Made by a program: the position numbers and the translations under genes. A DNA stretch of 64,000 nt from Thalassotalea sp. LPB0316 (lineage in GTDB: Bacteria > Pseudomonadota > Gammaproteobacteria > Enterobacterales > Alteromonadaceae), in NCBI RefSeq assembly GCF_014898095.1, contig NZ_CP062946.1, positions 1,860,001-1,924,000 of the forward strand, written 5' to 3'. The notes under the pieces are model-generated. The model ran no database searches. It saw only the letters and a program-made list of their open reading frames with translations, and was not told where the DNA came from. Of the stretch, positions 28,455 to 37,205 are shown piece after piece; positions within the stretch are counted from its first letter, which is position 1; every line of letters begins with the position of its first letter.

Positions 28455-28765
28455 TTCCTAGAGATACCCGACTGCTCGGGTATGACGCGTTCAATTTACA
28501 GTCATTACCGCGTATGCCTACATGGATGTAGGTAAGTAAAATAATGCAGGAGCAATTATCGAGGCGGCAATCTCTGACCCTTCACCGTCATTGCCGCGAA
28601 GGCGGTAATCTCTGTGTTGGTATAACGTAACCTTAAAAAAGATACCCGACTTCTCGGGTATGACGCGTTCAATTTACAGTCATTATCGCGTATGCCTACA
28701 TGGATGTAGGTAAGTAGAATAATGCAGGAGCAATTATCGAGGCGGCAATCTCTGACCTATTAACA
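28455..28765. repeat. palindromic repeat block between ppiD and the DUF6170-like gene
   Basis: Two copies, 178 bp apart (gatacccg at 28463 and 28641), of a composite made of hairpin A (tacccgac...gtcgggta type) followed by a long composite hairpin C. C has outer arms attaccgc/gcggcaat, an inner hairpin CCTACATGGATGTAGG and a conserved middle taatgcaggagcaattatcg. A short version (hairpin B) is near 28589. The 28270-28454 stretch holds nothing recognisable. Confidence 0.85.
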
Positions 28766-28771
28766 GTTCGA

Positions 28772-29095
28772 TTATGCTTCTTTATTCAACGCGCTTTGTC
28801 TTTCAAATTGCTTGATCGCTCCATCTAAGTGCTTATCAATAAACCAGAAAGAAACGGGGCGCATAATGAAAAAGTAACCTATTAATAACGCGAATACCGG
28901 TAGTAGTAACCACCAACTATCGATACGGGCGAGGGCGATAAACGGAGGAATTAAGATAAGTAATTTTAAGAGGTTAATAACCAGCTTTTCTGGGGCTTGC
29001 AGTTTGTTATTAGCCATTTCAATAATCATGCGTCGCTCTGCTAAGGTATAAGGCTGTAGTTTTTCAATTTGTGCAGTTGAGAAATAGATGGTCAT
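28772..29095 (-). CDS. Small two-helix membrane protein, DUF6170-like
   Basis: A 107-residue protein. It has an N-terminal soluble part (MTIYFSTAQIEKLQPYTLAE then RRMIIEMANNKLQAPEKLV) and two hydrophobic helices at about 45-60 and 65-85 with a C-terminal basic/acidic tail. It resembles proteins called DUF6170 in Alteromonadales; no function is known to me. The start is placed at ATG 29095, since the longer frame upstream runs into a period-8 repeat tract. It is alone on the minus strand. Confidence 0.6.
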   Translation of the reverse strand: MTIYFSTAQIEKLQPYTLAERRMIIEMANNKLQAPEKLVINLLKLLILIPPFIALARIDSWWLLLPVFALLIGYFFIMRPVSFWFIDKHLDGAIKQFERQSALNKEA

Positions 29096-29162
29096 GAATA
29101 AAATTGTATCAAGGTTAAAGGTACACAGTTTAAAGGAGGTAGTTGTTGACGTGTTGAGTTTG

Positions 29163-29200
29163 ATCCTTACAACGTTACCACATTCCAACCTTAAAACTTT
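29163..29200. repeat. short degenerate period-8 tract
   Basis: aacgttac, cacattcc, aaccttaa, aacttttt in steps of eight, related to the tracts at 641-750 and 7204-7231. Confidence 0.45.
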
Positions 29201-29367
29201 TTTCATATCATACCGAAAAAAACGACTAATATTAACTTTTAACCGCAGTTATTGAATTAAATGATTATTAACTATGGTATTACTTGCGTTTTATTTTGAT
29301 AAACGTGTATCGAAAATCACAACTCTTTGGTAGAATTGCGGCAATTTTTTTTATAGGTATTTTACAC

Positions 29368-29832
29368 ATGAAAGTCATTGAAGGTTCATTTGTTGCCACT
29401 GGCAAAAAGTTTGCAATCGTAGTTTCTCGCTTTAACAGCTTTATCGTAGAAAGCTTATTAGAAGGCGCAGTTGATGCATTAAAACGCCATGGTAACGTAT
29501 CTGAAGACGACATCACGGTAATTCGTGTTCCAGGTGCATATGAATTACCTGTAGCGGCTAAACGCATCGCACAAAAAGGCGAGTACGATGCAATTATTGC
29601 CATTGGTGCTGTTATTCGCGGTGGTACACCTCACTTTGATTTTGTTGCTGGCGAATGTAACAAAGGCTTAGCGCAAGTAGCTATGGAATACACAACACCC
29701 GTTGCTTTTGGTGTGATCACAACAGACTCTATCGAACAAGCAATTGAGCGTGCAGGCACGAAAGCAGGCAATAAAGGCGGTGAAGCTGCACTTAGTGCCT
29801 TAGAAATGGTTAATGTATTAGACCAACTATAA
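29368..29832 (+). CDS. ribE: 6,7-dimethyl-8-ribityllumazine synthase
   Basis: A 154-residue lumazine synthase (also called RibH), the penultimate step of riboflavin synthesis. Active-site pieces are [31 protein letters not shown] and [20 protein letters not shown] with the catalytic His. ATG 29368 ([12 protein letters not shown]) gives the family length; the longer upstream frame lacks homology. It is 13 bp ahead of nusB, the usual ribE-nusB-thiL-pgpA order. Confidence 0.96.
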   Translation: MKVIEGSFVATGKKFAIVVSRFNSFIVESLLEGAVDALKRHGNVSEDDITVIRVPGAYELPVAAKRIAQKGEYDAIIAIGAVIRGGTPHFDFVAGECNKGLAQVAMEYTTPVAFGVITTDSIEQAIERAGTKAGNKGGEAALSALEMVNVLDQL

Positions 29833-29845
29833 TCAGGAATTTTTT

Positions 29846-30262
29846 GTGAAACCATCTGCAAGAAGAAAAGCTCGTGAATTTGCTACACAGGCAATTTATT
29901 CATGGCAAATCAGCGGCAACAATGTCGCTGATATTGAAGCACACTTTTTAACTGAGAATGCGAAGCGCCGCTTCGATATAGAATATTTTCAAACGCTATT
30001 TCGCGGCGTAACCGCTTCTGTGGCAGAGCTCGACCTAGCGATTGAGCCGCATGTTGATCGCCCTCTAGACGATATTGATCAAGTCGAAAAGGCGATTTTA
30101 CGCATGGCAATGTTTGAATTAAGCCACAATCAGGAAGTGCCTTACAAAGTTGTTATTAACGAAGCAATTGAACTTGGTAAAGCATTTGGCGCAGATGACA
30201 GCCACAAATTTATCAATGGCGTACTTGATAAAGCGGTTAAATTAATTCGTCCACAAGATTAA
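29846..30262 (+). CDS. nusB: Transcription antitermination protein NusB
   Basis: A 138-residue all-helical protein that binds boxA RNA with S10 (NusE) in rRNA antitermination. Family marks are [20 protein letters not shown] at the start and [13 protein letters not shown] plus [20 protein letters not shown] near the end. The start is GTG 29846. It is 9 bp ahead of thiL. Confidence 0.96.
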   Translation: MKPSARRKAREFATQAIYSWQISGNNVADIEAHFLTENAKRRFDIEYFQTLFRGVTASVAELDLAIEPHVDRPLDDIDQVEKAILRMAMFELSHNQEVPYKVVINEAIELGKAFGADDSHKFINGVLDKAVKLIRPQD

Positions 30263-30271
30263 GCGACTCCA

Positions 30272-31228
30272 ATGAAAGAGTTTGAATTAATCAAACGCTA
30301 CTTTACCGAGCAAGTAGTCAAACGCAAAGAGGTGACACTAGGGATAGGCGACGATTGTGCGCTTATCCTGCCACCTCAAAATCAAGAAATTGCGATAACC
30401 ACAGACACCCTTGTTAGTGGCGTTCACTTCCCTGAAAATACTTCTCCTCGTGCTATTGGCCATAAAGCGATAGCAGTAAATTTATCTGATCTTGCTGCGA
30501 TGGGCGCAGAGCCTAGTTGGGTTTCGATTGCTATCACCTTGCCGACAATTGACCAAGCTTGGGTTGAAGAGTTCTGTCAAGGCGTGTTTGAGTTATGTGA
30601 ATATTTCAACGTGCAACTTATCGGCGGGGATACCACCCAAGGACCATTGAGTATTACAGTAACAGCACAAGGGCTATGCCCAGAAGGCAATGCGTTAAAA
30701 AGAAGTGGAGCAGCGCCTGGGCAGTGGATATATGTAACAGGTCAAATTGGTGATGCCGCATTAGCACTTAAGCATATAAAGGGTGAAGTCGTCATTGAAC
30801 CAGCTTTTAGAGAAAGTATTTTAGAACGCTTAGAGTACCCAAAACCTCGTGTGTTAGCAGGTCAAACAATTAGACTTTACGCCTCAGCGGCCATTGATAT
30901 TTCTGATGGTTTACTTGCTGATTTAACCCATATCTGCGAACAATCAAATGTTGGTGCAAATATCGTTTTAGAAAACATACCTTTATCCAAAGGGATGCTA
31001 GCAACTATGGGCGATGAAGCCGCTAATCTTGCGCTTAATGGCGGTGATGATTATGAACTGCTATTTGTTGTCGCTGAAGCAAACAAGGGCGGGATGGAAA
31101 CTGCCTTGCAGCAACTTGGTATCCCTTTTAGCTGTATTGGCCAAACTAATCACACTAATAAAGTAACAACAACAATCAATGAGCAAGCGATAGATATTAA
31201 ATCGGCTGGCTTCGAGCATTTTAGTTAA
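30272..31228 (+). CDS. thiL: Thiamine-monophosphate kinase
   Basis: A 318-residue PurM-like ATP-binding kinase that makes thiamine diphosphate. Visible motifs are LGIGDDCALI (metal-binding Asp pair), TDTLVSGVHFP, NLSDLAAMGAEPSW and IGGDTTQGP, then AIDISDGLLADLTHI and NGGDDYELLFV. It is cytosolic. It sits between nusB and pgpA in one operon. Confidence 0.96.
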   Translation: MKEFELIKRYFTEQVVKRKEVTLGIGDDCALILPPQNQEIAITTDTLVSGVHFPENTSPRAIGHKAIAVNLSDLAAMGAEPSWVSIAITLPTIDQAWVEEFCQGVFELCEYFNVQLIGGDTTQGPLSITVTAQGLCPEGNALKRSGAAPGQWIYVTGQIGDAALALKHIKGEVVIEPAFRESILERLEYPKPRVLAGQTIRLYASAAIDISDGLLADLTHICEQSNVGANIVLENIPLSKGMLATMGDEAANLALNGGDDYELLFVVAEANKGGMETALQQLGIPFSCIGQTNHTNKVTTTINEQAIDIKSAGFEHFS

Positions 31229-31242
31229 TTTGAGGGAATGTT

Positions 31243-31713
31243 ATGTCAGGTAAGTTCAAAATAAGTGATCCCGTACAATTCCTCGCTTTGGGGTTTGGCA
31301 CTGGCTTAGCGCCTAAAGCGCCTGGTACGTTCGGTACGCTCGCGGCTATTCCTATATTTATCTTAATTGCCGATTTACCTTTGTCACAATATTTAGCTGT
31401 ACTATCGGTGATGGCACTATTTGGCGTTCATATTTGTGGTTATGCAGCTAAAGCAGTAGGTGTTAAAGATCACCCAGCAATCGTTTGGGATGAGATCGTG
31501 GGTTACATGATCACCATGATTATGATGCCGATTAATGCTACTACGATTATTGTTGGCTTTTTACTGTTTAGATTCTTTGATGTCTTAAAACCTTGGCCTA
31601 TCTCTGCAGTTGATAAAAAGCTTCACAGCGGCCTTGGCATTATGCTCGATGATATGATTGCCGGGCTAATGGCATTTGCGGTAATGCAGCTTATCTTTAA
31701 CGTAAACTGGTAA
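31243..31713 (+). CDS. pgpA: Phosphatidylglycerophosphatase A
   Basis: A 156-residue inner-membrane phosphatase that dephosphorylates PGP to phosphatidylglycerol. Family features are GFGTGLAPKAPGTFGTLAAI near the N-terminus, VWDEIVGYMITMIMMP, and FRFFDVLKPWPI with the DD pair in IMLDDMIAG. Four hydrophobic segments are visible. It is the last gene of the ribE operon; a repeat array follows. Confidence 0.95.
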   Translation: MSGKFKISDPVQFLALGFGTGLAPKAPGTFGTLAAIPIFILIADLPLSQYLAVLSVMALFGVHICGYAAKAVGVKDHPAIVWDEIVGYMITMIMMPINATTIIVGFLLFRFFDVLKPWPISAVDKKLHSGLGIMLDDMIAGLMAFAVMQLIFNVNW

Positions 31714-31734
31714 TATACCTATTGGAAAATCAAA

Positions 31735-32175
31735 AGCCGTCGTTTCCAGAGTTTACGTCATTACCGCGAATACCTACATGGATGTAGCTAAGTAGAATCA
31801 TGCAGGGAGCAATTATCGAGGCGGTAATATCTGACCCTTCACCGTCATTACCGCGGAGGCGGTAATCTCAAAACAAGGCACTAAACGCTTAAAGATACCC
31901 GACTTCTCGGGTATGACGTGTTTAATTTCCCGTCATTACCGCGGAGGCGGTAATCTCAAAACAAGGCACTAAACGCTTAAAAATACCCGACTTCTCGGGT
32001 ATGACGTGTTTAATTTCCCGTCATTACCGCGGAGGCGGTAATCTCAAAAGCAAGGCGCTAAACGCATAAAGATACCCGACTTCTCGGGTATGACGTGTTT
32101 AATTTCCCGTCATTACCGCGGAGGCGGTAATCTCAAAAGCAAGGCGCTAAACGCATAAAGATACCCGACTTCTCG
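31735..32175. repeat. palindromic repeat array, 88-bp units, left part
   Basis: One long composite hairpin C (about 31757-31832) is followed by four tandem units starting gtcatta at 31844, 31932, 32020 and 32109. Each unit has hairpin B (attaccgcggaggcggtaat) and hairpin A (tacccgacttctcgggta). The fourth unit is cut in the middle of hairpin A by the IS110 element. The array resumes at about 33537. Confidence 0.92.
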
Positions 32176-32246
32176 ATGTATGGACTCCCTCCCTCTGGGG
32201 GAGTAACGTAATAAGTGCCTAAACTTTTACCTTGGAGTCCATACAA

Positions 32247-33287
32247 ATGAATAATAACGTTATTGCCATCGATTTAGCAAAGTCTTCTTTTCATGCCTGT
32301 GTTATAACAGATAAAAACAAAGTGCTCACAGATAGAAGTTTTACTAGGGCATCATTAACTAATTGGTTAATTAAGCAGAAACCAGCGACCGTTGTCATGG
32401 AAGCCTGTGGCTCTTCACATTACTGGGCTAGATTTGCAGAGCAACACGGTCACAAGGCAAAAATCATCCCGACCAAATCCGTTACCCCCTTTCGCCAGGG
32501 CCATAAAACCGATAAGAACGACGCCTTGGCAATAGGCGTAGCTTCAAAACAACCGAGAGTAAAGTCTGTAGCCATCAAAACCGTTGAGCAACAAGGTTTA
32601 CAGTCGATAGAAAGAATGCGTCAACATCTGAGTGACCAGTTAACAGCAATGAGTAATATGCTTAGGGCGTTAATATCTGAATTTGGCATCACCATCCCCA
32701 AAGGTATTTCGGCATTTAAAAAGCGCATTCCTGAAATACTCGAGGATGGAGAAAACGAGCTGCCTTTTGCTTTTCGAGAGCAAATAAGCAATATGTATCA
32801 ACTGTATTTAGTTATCGAAGCGCAAGAGCAACACATTGAAAAACAACTAGGCTTACTGATTAAACAGCAAGCGCAATGCCAGTCTCTAATGGCACTAGAA
32901 GGTGTCGGGCCGGTTAATGCGCTTGGCCTTTATATTGCCCTTGGAAATCAAGGTAGTAGTTTTAAAAATGGGCGAGAAGCCTCGGCTTGTATAGGCCTTA
33001 CACCGAAGCAATATAGTACCGGAGGAAATATTGTACTCGGTACCATAGGTAAAAAGTGTGGTAACAAACGGCTACGCTCAACGTTAATCCAAGGTGCTTT
33101 GGCTTATGTGAAAGTCGTGGATAAACGGCAACCTAAAAACAACAAAGAAATATGGATTAAACAGTTGATAGCAAAAGGTAGTCTTAAAAAAGCGGCGGTA
33201 GCATTAGCCAACAAAACGGTTCGAACCGCTTGGGCGATGTTAAGCCATGATAGTCAATATCAAAAACCAGCTGAGCTACACCACTAA
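32247..33287 (+). CDS. IS110/IS1111-type transposase (DEDD recombinase)
   Basis: A 346-residue recombinase. The N-terminal RuvC-like DEDD domain has NNVIAIDLAKSSFHA (first Asp), VVMEACGSSHYWARF (Glu) and GHKTDKNDALAIGVA (two Asp). A coiled linker leads to the C-terminal Transposase_20 domain with LMALEGVGPVNALGLYIALG and the probable catalytic Ser in GLTPKQYSTGGN. Members are guided by a bridge/seek RNA encoded in the element. ATG 32247 follows TTGGAG. The gene appears intact. Confidence 0.93.
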   Translation: MNNNVIAIDLAKSSFHACVITDKNKVLTDRSFTRASLTNWLIKQKPATVVMEACGSSHYWARFAEQHGHKAKIIPTKSVTPFRQGHKTDKNDALAIGVASKQPRVKSVAIKTVEQQGLQSIERMRQHLSDQLTAMSNMLRALISEFGITIPKGISAFKKRIPEILEDGENELPFAFREQISNMYQLYLVIEAQEQHIEKQLGLLIKQQAQCQSLMALEGVGPVNALGLYIALGNQGSSFKNGREASACIGLTPKQYSTGGNIVLGTIGKKCGNKRLRSTLIQGALAYVKVVDKRQPKNNKEIWIKQLIAKGSLKKAAVALANKTVRTAWAMLSHDSQYQKPAELHH

Positions 33288-33309
33288 ATTAGACAACCCA
33301 TCAATTAAG

Positions 33310-33520
33310 TTATAGGAAATTACATCTTTATTTAATGCGATTAAAAAATAGGTAAGACCGACCTCCAAGAGCCTGCTCATTCCCTCGGTATAAAATACCG
33401 TCACCTCGATGAGGCATGGAGGTGCGAATACATCAGGGGCCAGAGTTCGCTACTCAAATAGAGCCCGAATATACGGACGCACCTTTCCTACTTAACATTG
33501 CAAAAAATAGGTTGTAATTA
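33310..33520 (+). ncRNA. candidate guide (bridge/seek) RNA of the IS1111-type element
   Basis: The 3' non-coding part of the element is about 240 bp and can fold: GGTAT-AAA-ATACC, GCGAA...TTCGC and an enclosing AGGTGCG...CGCACCT. In IS1111-group elements the guide RNA is known to come from this side of the transposase gene. The stretch ctcggtat near 33394 resembles the target ctcgggtat. Boundaries and function are inferred. Confidence 0.5.
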
Positions 33521-33536
33521 TCCGGGAGTCCATATA

Positions 33537-33672
33537 CGGGAATGACGTGTTTAATTTCCCGTTATTACCGCGGAGGCGGTAATCTCAAAAACAAGGCACT
33601 AAAGGCTTAAAGATACCCGATTGCTCGGGTATGACTCACAAATAGGAAAGATACCCGACCTCTCGGGTATAA
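33537..33672. repeat. palindromic repeat array, right part
   Basis: The array continues after the IS with the rest of hairpin A, one hairpin B unit (about 33561-33585) and two more hairpin A copies (about 33613 and 33651), ending just before the serA stop codon. Confidence 0.85.
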
Positions 33673-33695
33673 CACCGGGCTTACTCAGGCGGTAA

Positions 33696-34925
33696 CTAGT
33701 GCAAAATACGAGCGCGAATAGTGCCGTCGATTTGTTTTAACTTAGCCAGTGCTTTTTCACTGTTTTCGGTTTCTACATCAATAACAACATAACCAATTTT
33801 ATCGTCTGTTTGTAGATACTGAGCAGCAATGTTGACATCATTCTCAGCAAAGATGGTATTGATTTGCGTAATAATACCTGGTCTGTTGGCGTGGATGTGT
33901 AACAGGCGGCTTGTGCCAGCGTGTTCCGGTAAAGATACTTCAGGGAAGTTTACTGCAGATAACGTAGAGCCGTTATCTGAGTATTTGGCCATTTTACTAG
34001 CGACTTCCAGGCCGATATTTTCTTGTGCTTCTTTAGTAGAGCCGCCAATGTGTGGTGTCAAAATCACATTGTCAAAGGCGCGAAGTGGTGACGTGAACTC
34101 TTCATCATTACTCTTAGGCTCTACAGGGAATACGTCAATGGCAGCACCACCAACTTTCTTACTCTCTAATGCACCTGCTAAAGCATCGATATCTACTACC
34201 GTGCCGCGAGATGCATTAATAAATATGGCGCCGTCTTTCATTGCATCAAATTCAGCAACGCCAATCATGTTTTGTGTTTGAGCAGTTTCAGGTACATGCA
34301 GGCTGATAACATCGGCTTCTTTGAAAAGTTGGCTCAAGCTATCTGCTTGGCTAGCGTTACCTAGTGGTAGCTTTGTTTCGATATCGTAAAAGCGAATTTT
34401 CATACCGATGGTTTCAGCTAGAATTCCTAGTTGAGTCCCAATATGGCCGTAGCCAATAATACCAAGGGTTTTACCACGAGCTTCTACACTGCCAGCTGCT
34501 GATTTGTTCCAGACGCCTCTGTGTGCCTGAGCGTTTTTTTCAGGAATACCACGTAACAATAATAAGATTTCACCTAAAACTAGTTCAGCAACTGAACGGG
34601 TATTTGAAAACGGTGCATTAAATACTGGAATACCTAGAACTTGTGCGGCAGGTAATTCGACTTGGTTAGTTCCAATACAAAAACAGCCTATGGCAACGAG
34701 CTTCGATGCATGTGCTAGCACACGCTCAGTTAATTGAGTACGAGAGCGGATACCAATAAAGTGAACATCTTTGATTTTTTTGATCAAATCTTGCTCACTC
34801 AAAGAGGTTTTTAAATACTCAATATTGGTATAGCCTTTTGACTTTAACTCTTCTACTGCGCTTTGATGAACGCCTTCAAGCAATAAGATTTTAATTTTTT
34901 CTTTTGCCAGTGATACTTTGCTCAT
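33696..34925 (-). CDS. serA: D-3-phosphoglycerate dehydrogenase
   Basis: A 409-residue enzyme oxidising 3-phosphoglycerate to 3-phosphohydroxypyruvate, the first step of serine synthesis. The NAD-binding domain shows GKTLGIIGYGHIGTQLGILA and the catalytic block NASRGTVVDIDALAGAL, then TPHIGGSTKEAQENIG. A C-terminal ACT domain (about 335-409, RPGIITQINTIFAENDVNIA) is the usual site of serine feedback inhibition. It is separated from rpiA by a repeat array, unlike the compact serA-rpiA arrangement seen in many relatives. Confidence 0.96.
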   Translation of the reverse strand: MSKVSLAKEKIKILLLEGVHQSAVEELKSKGYTNIEYLKTSLSEQDLIKKIKDVHFIGIRSRTQLTERVLAHASKLVAIGCFCIGTNQVELPAAQVLGIPVFNAPFSNTRSVAELVLGEILLLLRGIPEKNAQAHRGVWNKSAAGSVEARGKTLGIIGYGHIGTQLGILAETIGMKIRFYDIETKLPLGNASQADSLSQLFKEADVISLHVPETAQTQNMIGVAEFDAMKDGAIFINASRGTVVDIDALAGALESKKVGGAAIDVFPVEPKSNDEEFTSPLRAFDNVILTPHIGGSTKEAQENIGLEVASKMAKYSDNGSTLSAVNFPEVSLPEHAGTSRLLHIHANRPGIITQINTIFAENDVNIAAQYLQTDDKIGYVVIDVETENSEKALAKLKQIDGTIRARILH

Positions 34926-35084
34926 GTTTTGACTAACTTCTTGTTTGGATGGCTAGAATGCTAACTTAGCATATAGTGTTAAAACTCTAAAGTTGTTTTT
35001 TTACACGATTGTAAAAAATAAACCTAGTGCAGAGTTATAGTCGAAATTTAAACAATTGAGAATTACTAGTTACTACAAGATTGC

Positions 35085-35790
35085 GGCCTTCGCCGCAATG
35101 ACGGGAGGTAGGTATGGATTCTACCGTCATTAACGCGTATACCTATATGGCTATAGGTAAGTAGAATAATGCAGGAGCAATTATCGAGGCGGCAATCTCC
35201 AGACCTTACCGTCATTACCGCGTAGGCGGTAATCTCCTCTTTTACAGCACAAAGATACCCGACTACTCGGGTATGACTCACTTATCAGCGCACAAAGATA
35301 CCCGACTACTCGGGTATGACTCATTTATCAGCGCACAAAGATACCCGACTACTCGGGTATGACTCACTTATCAGCGCACAAAGATACCCGACTACTCGGG
35401 TATGACTCACTTTTTAGGGCACAAAGATACCCGACTACTCGGGTATGACTCATTTATCAGCGCACAAAGATACCCGACTACTCGGGTATGACTCACTTAT
35501 CAGCGCACAAAGATACCCGACTACTCGGGTATGACTCACTTTTTAGGGCACAAAGATACCCGACTACTCGGGTATGACTCACTTATCAGCGCACAAAGAT
35601 ACCCGACTACTCGGGTATGACTCACTTTTTTGGATACAAAGATACCCGACTACTCGGGTACGACTCACTTTTTAGGACACAAAAATACCCGATTGCTCGG
35701 GTATGACTAAAATATTATTACCAGCGAATACCTGTATGAATGCAGGGAAGTAAAACAATCTAGGAGCAACTGTCGAGGCGGGTATCTATT
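35085..35790. repeat. exact 43-bp tandem array of a palindrome between serA and rpiA
   Basis: Hairpin A (gatacccgactactcgggta) starts at 35254, 35297, 35340, 35383, 35426, 35469, 35512, 35555, 35598, 35641 and 35684: eleven copies at an exact 43-bp period. Linkers are of a few types (cttatcagcgcacaaa, cttttTagggcacaaa). Upstream lie a composite hairpin C (about 35127-35200) and hairpin B, and downstream a degraded C copy (about 35714-35785). Spacers are conserved, so it is not CRISPR. Confidence 0.95.
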
Positions 35791-35808
35791 GCTTAAGTTA
35801 TTTAGGAA

Positions 35809-36465
35809 CTAGCTAATAACCTTTGCGCCTTCTGGCGTACCTAATATCAATACGTCTGCACCACGGCAGGCGAATAAACCATTAGTTACCACGCCAACAA
35901 TGGCGTTAATATCAATTTCAAGTTGTTTCGGGTTGAGGATCTTTAAATTGTGAACATCTAAAATTACATTGCCGTTATCAGTAATAACCCCTTCTCGATA
36001 GACCGGATCACCACCTAGTTTTACTAACTCTCGGGCAACATAGCTTCGCGCCATAGGGATCACTTCGACAGGGAGCGGGAAGTCACCTAATACGCCAACT
36101 TGTTTCGAACTGTCAGCGATACAAATAAACTCTTTCGCCACCGCTGCGACAATTTTTTCACGCGTTAATGCCGCACCACCGCCTTTGATCATTGCAAAAT
36201 GCTCGGTAATTTCATCGGCGCCGTCAACATATACATCAAGGCTATCAACTGAGTTTAAATCAAATACCTCGATACCGTGCGCTTCTAGGCGCTTAGTCGA
36301 CGCATCAGAGCTTGAAACTGCACCAACAATTTGATGTTTAATCGTCGCTAGTGCATCGATAAAGTGGTTAACAGTCGAGCCAGTGCCAACACCAACAATT
36401 GTATCAGGCTTGATAAATTCCAGTGCTTTGAGCGCCGCGGCTTTTTTCATTTCATCTTGAGTCAT
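35809..36465 (-). CDS. rpiA: Ribose-5-phosphate isomerase A
   Basis: A 218-residue enzyme interconverting ribose-5-phosphate and ribulose-5-phosphate in the pentose phosphate pathway. Motifs are [15 protein letters not shown] (phosphate loop), DGADEI with active-site Asp, and [14 protein letters not shown] with the catalytic Glu/Lys region. Length is normal. It lies downstream of fau on the same strand with an 81-bp gap. Confidence 0.96.
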   Translation of the reverse strand: MTQDEMKKAAALKALEFIKPDTIVGVGTGSTVNHFIDALATIKHQIVGAVSSSDASTKRLEAHGIEVFDLNSVDSLDVYVDGADEITEHFAMIKGGGAALTREKIVAAVAKEFICIADSSKQVGVLGDFPLPVEVIPMARSYVARELVKLGGDPVYREGVITDNGNVILDVHNLKILNPKQLEIDINAIVGVVTNGLFACRGADVLILGTPEGAKVIS

Positions 36466-36546
36466 AGGAAGTCCTGTCGCAAATCTTTCTGTAATCTTGT
36501 ATTGGGCGCTATTATAGCCATAGATTGGATGTTAAACGAGCCCAAT

Positions 36547-37140
36547 TTACTGGCAATTTATTCGCTGAGTTGGTGTGATAATTTGCGATAAAGGAATATC
36601 CCATGGCTCAGTCGGAATCGACTCTACTTGCTGGCAATCGTGTGCCAAACCAATCACTTGTGTATGAGCATTGTTCAGATGTGCAAGCGTTCTATCGTAA
36701 AAGCCTCCGCCCATACCCATGCGATTGCCCATGGCATCAAAGGCGACTAATGGTGTAAACAATACATCTAATTGCGTTGGCGCTATCACTTGCTGTACGT
36801 TAAGCATCGGTTCGCGAATGCCGAACCTATTAGTTTGCATTTCGGTTTCAGGACTATAGTGTAAAAACAATAAATGATGTTTGCTAAATGGGTGGATAAC
36901 CGGCAAGTAAACATTAACGTTATGTTGCCAACACCACGAGATAAATGCATCGGTTTGCAACTCTCCGTCATTAGCCAAATAAATAGCCACTGATTTAACT
37001 TGATGTTGAGTACAGTAGGATGAAAGTTGCGAGAGTAATTGTTGTTCAGCTTTTATTTGAAAAGCTCTTGAGAGGTCGTTACGACGTTGCCTTATCGAGC
37101 TGCGCAATTTTTGTCGTTGTTGTGTTTGATAAAGGCTCAT
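36547..37140 (-). CDS. fau: 5-formyltetrahydrofolate cyclo-ligase
   Basis: A 197-residue enzyme (also YgfA) converting 5-formyl-THF to 5,10-methenyl-THF with ATP. The N-terminal QKLRSSIRQRRNDLS, the middle NRFGIREP and C-terminal GNRMGMGGGFYDRTLAHL are family motifs. In many gammaproteobacteria zapA and 6S RNA lie just upstream; here a perfect palindrome and the POT transporter do instead, so local order is rearranged. Confidence 0.92.
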   Translation of the reverse strand: MSLYQTQQRQKLRSSIRQRRNDLSRAFQIKAEQQLLSQLSSYCTQHQVKSVAIYLANDGELQTDAFISWCWQHNVNVYLPVIHPFSKHHLLFLHYSPETEMQTNRFGIREPMLNVQQVIAPTQLDVLFTPLVAFDAMGNRMGMGGGFYDRTLAHLNNAHTQVIGLAHDCQQVESIPTEPWDIPLSQIITPTQRINCQ

Positions 37141-37152
37141 AGGCTCAAATAA

Positions 37153-37188
37153 AAATGGGGTCAGAGTAAATTTACTCTGACCCCATTT
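37153..37188 (-). terminator. 36-bp perfect palindrome, likely POT gene terminator
   Basis: AAATGGGGTCAGAGTAAA followed directly by its reverse complement. On the minus strand it is followed by TTTATTT, so it can end transcription of the POT gene before fau. Similar GGGGTCAGAGTAAA palindromes are, to my knowledge, dispersed in marine gammaproteobacteria; that is recollection. Confidence 0.7.
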
Positions 37189-37205
37189 ATTAAATCAAGT
37201 ACTAA

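Larger units (their letters stand above)
32176..33536 (+). mobile_element. IS110-family (IS1111-type) insertion sequence
   Basis: The transposase gene is bounded by subterminal inverted repeats: gtatggactccc at 32178-32189 and its complement gggagtccatat at 33524-33535. Left flank ...cccgacttctcg and right flank gggaatgacg rejoin to restore a hairpin A unit of the surrounding array. No clear target duplication is seen, as usual for this family. Exact ends are uncertain by a few bases. Confidence 0.85.

Noticed and set aside
35254..35703. Possible CRISPR array
   Set aside because: The repeats are evenly spaced but the spacers are nearly identical to each other, the repeat is a full palindrome and no cas gene is nearby. 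It is a tandem palindrome array.
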